Part shown: one piece after another, positions 34,341 through 42,900 of the stretch | Layout: each line of letters starts with the position of its first letter | Position numbering within the stretch: the stretch's first letter is position 1 | Source of the DNA: Rapana venosa | Lineage: Eukaryota > Mollusca > Gastropoda > Neogastropoda > Muricidae | Length of the DNA stretch: 64,000 bases | Assembly (NCBI GenBank): GCA_028751875.1 | Contig: CM054158.1 | Location: 15,907,973 to 15,971,972, forward strand | Direction of reading: 5' to 3' | Program-made: the position numbers and the translations under genes | Notes under the pieces: model-generated | Seen by the model: the letters and a program-made list of their open reading frames with translations, nothing else | Database searches by the model: none | What the model was told of the DNA's origin: nothing

Positions 34341-37300
34341 AAAAAAAGGATGAGACTATTCTCTACGTCGGGAGAACGGTTCACTGTCATCTGTGGCCAG
34401 GTTTCTTTCCTGGTTCCTCAGCCACAGACAGCTCCCAGGTTCGCTAACGGGGAGATTTTGCCTATACCACCGGGTTTTTTTTCCCCCTTGCCCATCATAG
34501 GGCAGCCACATTCCGACTTCAAAGATGATGTCTAAACACAACATCAGTATGAATAGGTTTTTGTTCCCCCAAATTATGTCGTCTGTTCCTACATCGCATG
34601 CACTGGCCTACTCTTCGGAAAGGTGGAACAGGTTTTCATGAGTGTGCCAAGATGTTCTGGGTGTGTTTGCACACAAGGCCTCGGTTTATAGTCTCATCCC
34701 AAGGACTTTCTGGGGAGTGGAGTCGGTACCCATGTTAACTCCAGGTGGAAAATCCCTTTAAAACGGGCGTCTCGGTGGTGGCGCAAACCTGGGCCGTCAA
34801 ATCACGTGTGTGTGTGTGTGTGTGATGTGTGTGTGTGTGTGTGTGCTCTTGCTGCTTGCTTGCTTGTTTGCGTTCTTCCTTGTGTAATGAGAAAATGCGA
34901 TGGATTTAGTGCCTGCTTCAGTGTGCGTGTGGATATGTGTGCTGCTAATGTCTGACTGAAAGCATGTGTTAATGTCATGACTATAATTATGGAGTGAAAT
35001 TTTTTGTGCTGTTCATCATTGACAGGGTGTGTACAATGGCGATGCTTTACGTGTGATATTATTTATTTATAATGTTTGATTTAACGTGAAGGGTAAACAT
35101 GGTCTTATCTTATCGTATGCAGTTGCAAATATGTACTGATTAATGGTGAATGCTTTTTAAACTGTGACTATTTGTTTTAAAATTCATACTTTAGTGTTTT
35201 GTGTGTGGCCAAAGGCATGGTTCTTACACAAACATGCCTAAAATGCTGTCAATGAAAGATTTAATTTTCTATCATTTCTTATTTCCTTTTTTTTTCTTTT
35301 AAAATGAATCTTTGAAAAAAAATTTCAAAAATGATGGAGAAGTTGTAAGTGGTTACCTGCACTTGTTTTCCTCCATTACTGTTTCTGCATTAATGTTTTG
35401 TTTGGTCAAGTGGGGAATTGCATCTCTTGTAGATCCAGGTGTGAACCTTTTTTCTCTCCCTACTTCTCTTGCCTGTGCTTGTACTATAAGTGTATGGCAA
35501 TGTTTGGGTTATTACCTAGCTAAGGCTGACCACTTGGCTAGATACAAACCTAATGACCTCCCTTGCATCCTTTCAATAGGATCCCCAAACATCATGCATA
35601 AAGATTCACTAGGTGTTATTCTCCTTTTTTTTTTTTGGTGCAACATATAGTTTGAGCATATTTTTTCCTCTTTTATCATCGTCTTTTGATGGCAGCTTTA
35701 AAAGGCCACAGGAATATCAAATATTCTTGTGAATGTGATTGACACTTCTCAATTCTGAAAAGTGTCTTGCTGTTAAGGTACCACAGCAGTGCAGAGTCCA
35801 ACATTATCAGTTCCTCTGCTTGTAAGCTTATCTGTGAGCCAAAACACGTCATAACAAAGGCATAGTTCTTACACAAAACTATAGCTGGTGTCGAAAGTTT
35901 ACAAAGTGTCATCCTAAACTGACATTAATAGTAAATTGTCACCTATGCTTGTTTATTTCAACTAAAATTCCTACAATATCAGTGTAAGAAAATGCACCTA
36001 ACATATTTCATTCTCACGAGATAATGTTGTCTACAATCTTGACTCATTTAACATCACACTTTCCAGATTATTTTCCCATCATAGGCTGAAGTAGTACTTA
36101 AACTTGTGCGAATCTTACGTTGCAATTGGGATGGATTTGAATTGAGCTGTTGCCTAGTTGAAATGGTTTTGACTCTTAAACAATGAGCAGAACAACTTAC
36201 CGGATATATGACCAGCTGGGGGAAAAATACCTGGTTCTTCACACCGGATTGCCCCTATGGCAAAGGGATGTGCCCTACATCTGTCCGGTGTGAAGTAGTG
36301 GCCTGTAAATCAAAGCAAATTAAAGACATGGGTGTATGAGAAGCCAAAAACCTGTGTGTGATAACAATGCTCAGTGCAGTTTTGATTTTTTTTCTTACCC
36401 TGCAAACTAATCTGTAGAACCTGCCGCTATTTCTCCCATACACGCATCTGATGGTATACAAAGCTATCGGGTGGAGAATCCATTTTTTCCTGTACTTAAG
36501 GAAGACTGTCAGCAGTATAAATAGCACCCCCCCCCCCCCCCCCCCCCTCGAGGGGGTGACTGTCAGCAGTATCAATAACACCCCACCTTCTGGAAATTGT
36601 GTTACAATTTCCCATTTTCTAACCCTGTCTAGTTTTTTTCTTCTAATCTTCTTCTTGTCTTATTTTCTGCCTCCTTGCTCCATTATCCTGCCTTTTTTCC
36701 CACAAAGACTTTTGAAATAACAATGCTCTCCCATGCCGAAGTCTGATTTGCTGGGCCTGATTTGTCAGGAGCTTAACGGCAGCGCAAAGATTTTCGCTTC
36801 TGTGACAGACAACAGTAGTTGCTGCCTGAGCGTTCGACGATGACGACGAAGAAGAAGTGCAGTGCAACTATCAGTTGATAGAAGCTGAGGTCTCTGACAC
36901 CTCGCTCCCCTATGACCACATAGGTTATGAGACATCTTTACCTTTACTTCATCTCTGACTATCAGCATTAACTGGTGTTTTGGTTAGGTTCACCAAACAA
37001 TTTTCATTAACAAATGTGTGATCACCATAGTAATCTGTTCCACCAAAGTAGCAGCTAGATAAAGCCAACATGTTAAAACAACCTAGCCAGAACACAGCAA
37101 AATTCTGGGGTAGAGGTACAGGGAAGGTTATGTCATCCATCAGAGCGGTTTCCTCAAAACCATTTAAAATAAACATGTCCCACAAGTGCATCTGGACTCA
37201 CCTGCCGAGTCAACCCCACTATAAAAACTATGGTGTTTGGGAGAAACATCCGTTAAAAAGTCTGAGACATAACTGCTCCATGAGACTACCCATAATTCTT

Positions 37301-38215
37301 TAGTGACTTTCCTCTTTTGCGGAAGTAGACAAAGCAGAGTCGCCCATTCCAATGACTATGACCAGGATGCAAGGTAGGAAGGGCGGGGTTTTATGTGCAG
37401 GACATGGTAAGTTTGTATGTTTGTTAAAAGAGGGTTTGGAGGGAAACCCTTCCGTTTAACTGCACAAACGTTCATGTCCCACAAGTGCTGGGCAGTGCTA
37501 CAAAGCTGGGATTTTCTGCTTGTGAAGGTGGCCAAAGTCAAGGGGTAGTACCACTGACTCCATCTGCCACAGCACAAAATGAAGTGGTCCGAGGATGTGG
37601 CCTGGTGTCGCTCCTTTAGAACCTTCAGTGTCTCCAGCAGGCGCAAGGTCCTTTGGTAAACTGGCTACGCAATCCAAGCCACTGAGTTGAGTTCTATGCC
37701 TAGGAAAGTAAACCCTCGAGAGTCACCAAATTAGACTTGTGCAGATTTACTATGCTTACGCCTGCTGGTGGCAGAGATCTTGCAAGGTGCGGCTGTGGCA
37801 GGAGCTCTCCAGACTGGTTGGGTCAGGCTCAGCGACTCGTCCAGGTATGTGTGGAGATGAATGCTGTGGTTGTGAGCTACTATCTTCACCTCGTGGACAA
37901 TGTGGATCAGTAGTCATGGGGCAACTCGCAAACCAAAAGATAGAGCTCAGAACTGACAGACGTTATTCAAGCCTACAAAGGGCAACCATTTCAGATCCAT
38001 CAACTGGATTGGGGTTTGGAAGAATGCATCCAGCAGATCCCTAGAAGTTGCCTGGTCACTAGGTATCAAAGCCTTTTGGATAGCATGGACAGAGACGGAC
38101 AGAGACAGACAGCAGACAGAAGAAGAGAGAAGAAGAGAGAGAGAGAGAGAGAGGGGGGAGAGGAGAGAGAGAGAGAGATCGAGAGAGAGATTGAAAGAGA
38201 GAGAGAGAGAGGAGG

Positions 38216-38263
<48 letters not shown>

Positions 38264-38265
38264 AA

Positions 38266-38318
<53 letters not shown>

Positions 38319-38738
38319 GAGGAAGAGAGAAAGAGACAGGGAGGCTGGTCTGCTTGCTGATTGTTATGTAAACCTTGCTCTCTGACCCTACCCAGGGCTG
38401 AAGTGGAACAGGCTGTGAAAGCCCCACCCCTCCTTCCCTCTTCCTACCATCCCCTTTTCCCCCATGTGTACTGCCTTAGAGCTGCTAGTCCATCCCTTCC
38501 ATGAAAGCCGATATGCATTGTTGGTACATCTGGCCCCCTTGCTACCTAGTGATGACTCCTTTCTTCTTTTTTTTTCTTGTATTCTTTTATTTCGAGGATA
38601 ATGGAATAAGCACTCACGGAGGATAATGAAATAAGCACTCGTGTAGTATAATGGAATAAGCACCTCTTGATGTAAAGCAGGGAAGAGAAGTAATTGACAT
38701 GGAAGAGTTGCATCCCTTTTCGCAGGTTTCATTTTGTT

Positions 38739-38781
<43 letters not shown>

Positions 38782-39167
38782 CTTCTTTTCACAGATTTCC
38801 ACATGCCTGACTGAGAACAAAATAAACTTCGTTAAAAAATGCTATAGTTATGGAATAAACGACTCTTGGAAAACATACAAACGCAGTCTCACCTTTGCCT
38901 AATGCATTGCCATTAGCAACTGGTCGATCGATTTGGAAGCCATGCTGACAGATACTGTCGACGTTTTTGTAATGGGTGCTGTGGAACAGTCTCTGTTGCC
39001 GCACCTCTGCTCCTCCTTGCTTCTCTTCCATCTCCTGTTTCTTCCTGAAGCAAAAGATGCAACGATTTAATTTTTGGGACATATGAATGACCTGTCTTCT
39101 TCTGGAAGATGAACCAGAACACAGTCATTGAAATAGATTGAAGATATTCTATTCTCTGTGCGTGCTC

Positions 39168-39216
<49 letters not shown>

Positions 39217-39913
39217 TCAAAATGATCTTTATTAGGGGTAAAATATTAATTGTACACAACTACTGTCATCCTGCCCCCCCCCCCCCCCCCAAAAAAAAAA
39301 AAAAATCATGAAAACTGACCTATCAAAACATACAAAAGAATGTTAATTTATGTTGAAAGGAACAAAAATATGTGAGGATTTTATCATAAATCCAGACCTA
39401 ACAATACATGATAAAACAAAACCAAATCAGTACCACATAAGCTCAAGTCATACAGATAAATGATGAAAATACAAAGTAACAAGGGTAAGAATAACAACAA
39501 AGCAGCCAGATATAAGGTAACCTCAAGCATAAAAGTGGACTTACAGTTCGTCCATCAGATGTTTCTTCAAAAGTTTCTTAAACATTTGTTTCAAGGTGCT
39601 GATTTTAAAAAGAAAGGTAGATTATTCCACACTGTTCTTCCTGAATAAGCAAGGGTTGATTTATAAGGATGTGTGTGTGTGTGTATGTGTGTGTGTGAAC
39701 ACGTCAAATATTACTGGTTTCAGAACGCACAGATATCAAAGGCTTTTGAATAATAATAATAATAATAATAATTTGAATTTATATAGCACTATATCTTGCA
39801 AAAACAAATCAAAGCGCTTCCATTCAACCTACCCTTTCACATACAACCAGTTACAATTAAGAGTTTTTACAAATTCAAATGTACACACACACACACACAC
39901 GCTTGCAAGCACG

Positions 39914-39946
<33 letters not shown>

Positions 39947-39950
39947 CACA

Positions 39951-39989
<39 letters not shown>

Positions 39990-42900
39990 GGTTGTACACT
40001 TTGGCAGGGTAACGGGGGTTTTGGCTTTTGAGGGCAAGGACAGAAAAATGAGATGAAACAAGAGGGGACAATCTTAGATCACACTATACCTGCAATAGTG
40101 GTATAGAAGGGAGAATCTTACATCACACTTCTATACCAGCAATAGTGGTATAGAGGGGAGAATCTTACATCACACTACTATACTGGCAATAGCGGTATAG
40201 AGGGGAGAATCTTACATCACCCTACTATACCTGCAATAGCGGTATAGAGGGGAGAATCTTACATCACACTACTGTACCTGCAATAGCGGTATAGAGGGGA
40301 CAATCTTACATCACACTACTGTACCTGCAATAGCGGTATAGAGGGGACAATCTTACATCACACTACTGTACCTGCAATAGCGGTATAGAGGGGAGAATCT
40401 TACATCACACTATACAGGACTGCAATAGAGGGGAGAATCTTACATCACACCACTGTACCTGCAATAGCGGGTCCACAGGTCCCTGTTCTGCACCCTGACA
40501 ATCCTCCTGATGCTGCAGGGAAAGCGTGTCCTGCCTCTGTCCCGTTTGTGCTGGCAGTGCTCCAAGCAAAAGAGCTTGGATATCTGCTGGGCCTCGTCTG
40601 ACTTTAGGTCCAGGTTTATACCTACCACCGCCGCCTGCACACACGCGCGCGCGCACGCATACACACACACAGGCAGGCACGCACGCACGCGCACACACAA
40701 TCATCATCATCATCATCATCATCATCACAGTCATCCTCCTCCTCATCATCATCATCATCATCACAGTCGTCCTCATCATCACTAGCAACAGCAATCTGGA
40801 AGATCTATTAGACCTATATATTAAGACACTAGTTCACAATGCAGGTGACGATTTCAGATGTTCCAGTGTAGTCTACAGTCAAGCCTGAAAGAGGTGAAGT
40901 GGGTGGGAAGGGGTGGGGGTGTGTGGGGGGGGGGGGGGGGGGGTAGTGCAGTGCAGTGGGTCTTCTGGTCACTACAGAGACAGGTCAGCCCCGTGGTTAG
41001 AACGTTGCGCCAGCGATCTGACGACCCAGGTGCACACCCAGCTTCAAGCCACCACCAAGACGATTTTCCCCCTGGACTCGGCTCCTCCGATGAAAGTCCT
41101 CCGGATGAGATTATAGACCGACGTCTCGTGTGCAAACACATACAGGATATTTTGCGCGCACGTTAAAAGCCGGCTCCATCTTTTGAAAGAGTAGGCTATT
41201 TTCTTGGGGTGGGAGGTAGGAGGTGGGATTGGGGGTTGGAGGATGACAAAACTAAAAAAAACCCAAACCCAAATGCATGCACACGGGGAATGGATGTAAA
41301 AAGAAAAAGTTTTTAACGTGTGCGCAAGATGTTCTGCGTGCATTCGCATACGAAGTCTCGATTTTTCGTATCATTGGAAGGACTTTTGACATTCAGTACA
41401 TTCAATTTGTTATACAAACAATCATTATCATTATACAAGCTGAATGTCAAAAGTCTTTCCAATGATACTAAAAATTCGAGGCTTTGTATGCGAATGCACG
41501 CAGATCATCTTGCGCACGCGTTAAAAACTTTCTCTGACTTGTAGCTTTCTTTAGGAGTAAAAAGAACCAAACCTACCTTTCCCAAAAACCTACTTGTACA
41601 TTAATTATAATAACCTATTTTTCGGAACCAACTGTCCGGGTATAGGACATAACTGGAATTATCTTGACGTTAGTGATACTTCTGTATAGTTATACATTAA
41701 CAGCTCTTGAATAAATTTTCACTTAAAGTACGTTACAAAACCCTTTTACCCCTTTTTACAAAACTTGATAATTATTTCACATTTCTCGATTCCGAAAATC
41801 AAATGTCTGGGTGCTGGATGCTATTGGGATTATCCAGACGCTAGTATTATCTTTGTGTGTGAAATATTTATTGAATTTTTTTTTAAATCTGACTTCTAAA
41901 TACCCGTTAAAAATAGCCCATGCTCCTAATTGTAGGTACCTAAATGCTTATTCCATTATCCTCGATATAAAAGAATAAAATTAAATTAAAATACCCGTAA
42001 CAAAACTTACTTTTAATAGCCTATTTGACGGACCCTAGAGTCAGATGTCTGAGTATGGTACATTGTCCAGACGTCAGTGATGCATTTGTATACAGTTTGA
42101 TTTTTTAAAAAAGAAGCTCCGATTCGTAATTACGTTAAATTAACACTTTTACTATCGTTAACAGACTTACCTTTGCATTCACAGATTCCTAGAATCAAGT
42201 GACTGGATGCTAGACATTAAGCCTACTGGAACAACCCAGACTGCAGTGGTACATTTGTGTATGAATTAACAATTGTGATCAGATCTTGCATGTAATAACG
42301 AATTTTTTTTTTAATCTATATTTCTAAAAAACACACACCCGTTTACGTGTACCGCCTGTAACAGAACTTACTTTCCTATATGCTGGTTCCCAGCGCCAAG
42401 TGTCTGGGTATTGGACATGGTCTGGATTCTCTGGAGGCTGGTGTCCATCCTGGTTGGAATCATGAGCCCCGCGGACAGTCGTGGTGGAGGGGTCAGTAGA
42501 ACTGCTTGGCACATCTGGAGCATTTGGCCAGGCAATTATTTGGTACACAACTTTCAGGAATAATCTTGCAAGGGTGCCTAACAACAGAAGACAATAATTG
42601 CTACTGTTAAAACTGCAGTTGTAACCACATTGGTTAAAGTTATTCTTTTATCAAACATTTTTTTTTAAAGAATTTACAAATTACTAACCATTACAGGAAA
42701 TATGCCCCACCATAATTATGACAAAGGAATTTTGTCTATGTCAGCTCATATTATTAATGTTCAATTTTTCTGTGACCAACTTTTACAAAGCTTCCAGGTG
42801 AGTATTTCATCGCGTTTATGCACGCTTTTCTACTTGAGATTAATTTTTTTTTTTGAAGGTACAGGAGCAGTTCAAAACAAATTACCCCGACCCCCCTCAG

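Noticed and set aside
35312..35650. 112-codon plus-strand frame as a gene
   Set aside because: It overlaps dispersed repeat E, the second copy at 45020 does not keep the frame, and no splice or domain signal is present.
37164..37352. Minus-strand frame with GTGAGT as a PARP exon
   Set aside because: The translation has no PARP motif, and the exon 4 to exon 5 junction already fits in phase without it.
40076..40458. CRISPR-like array
   Set aside because: No spacers; each unit is the same exon/LINE junction sequence.
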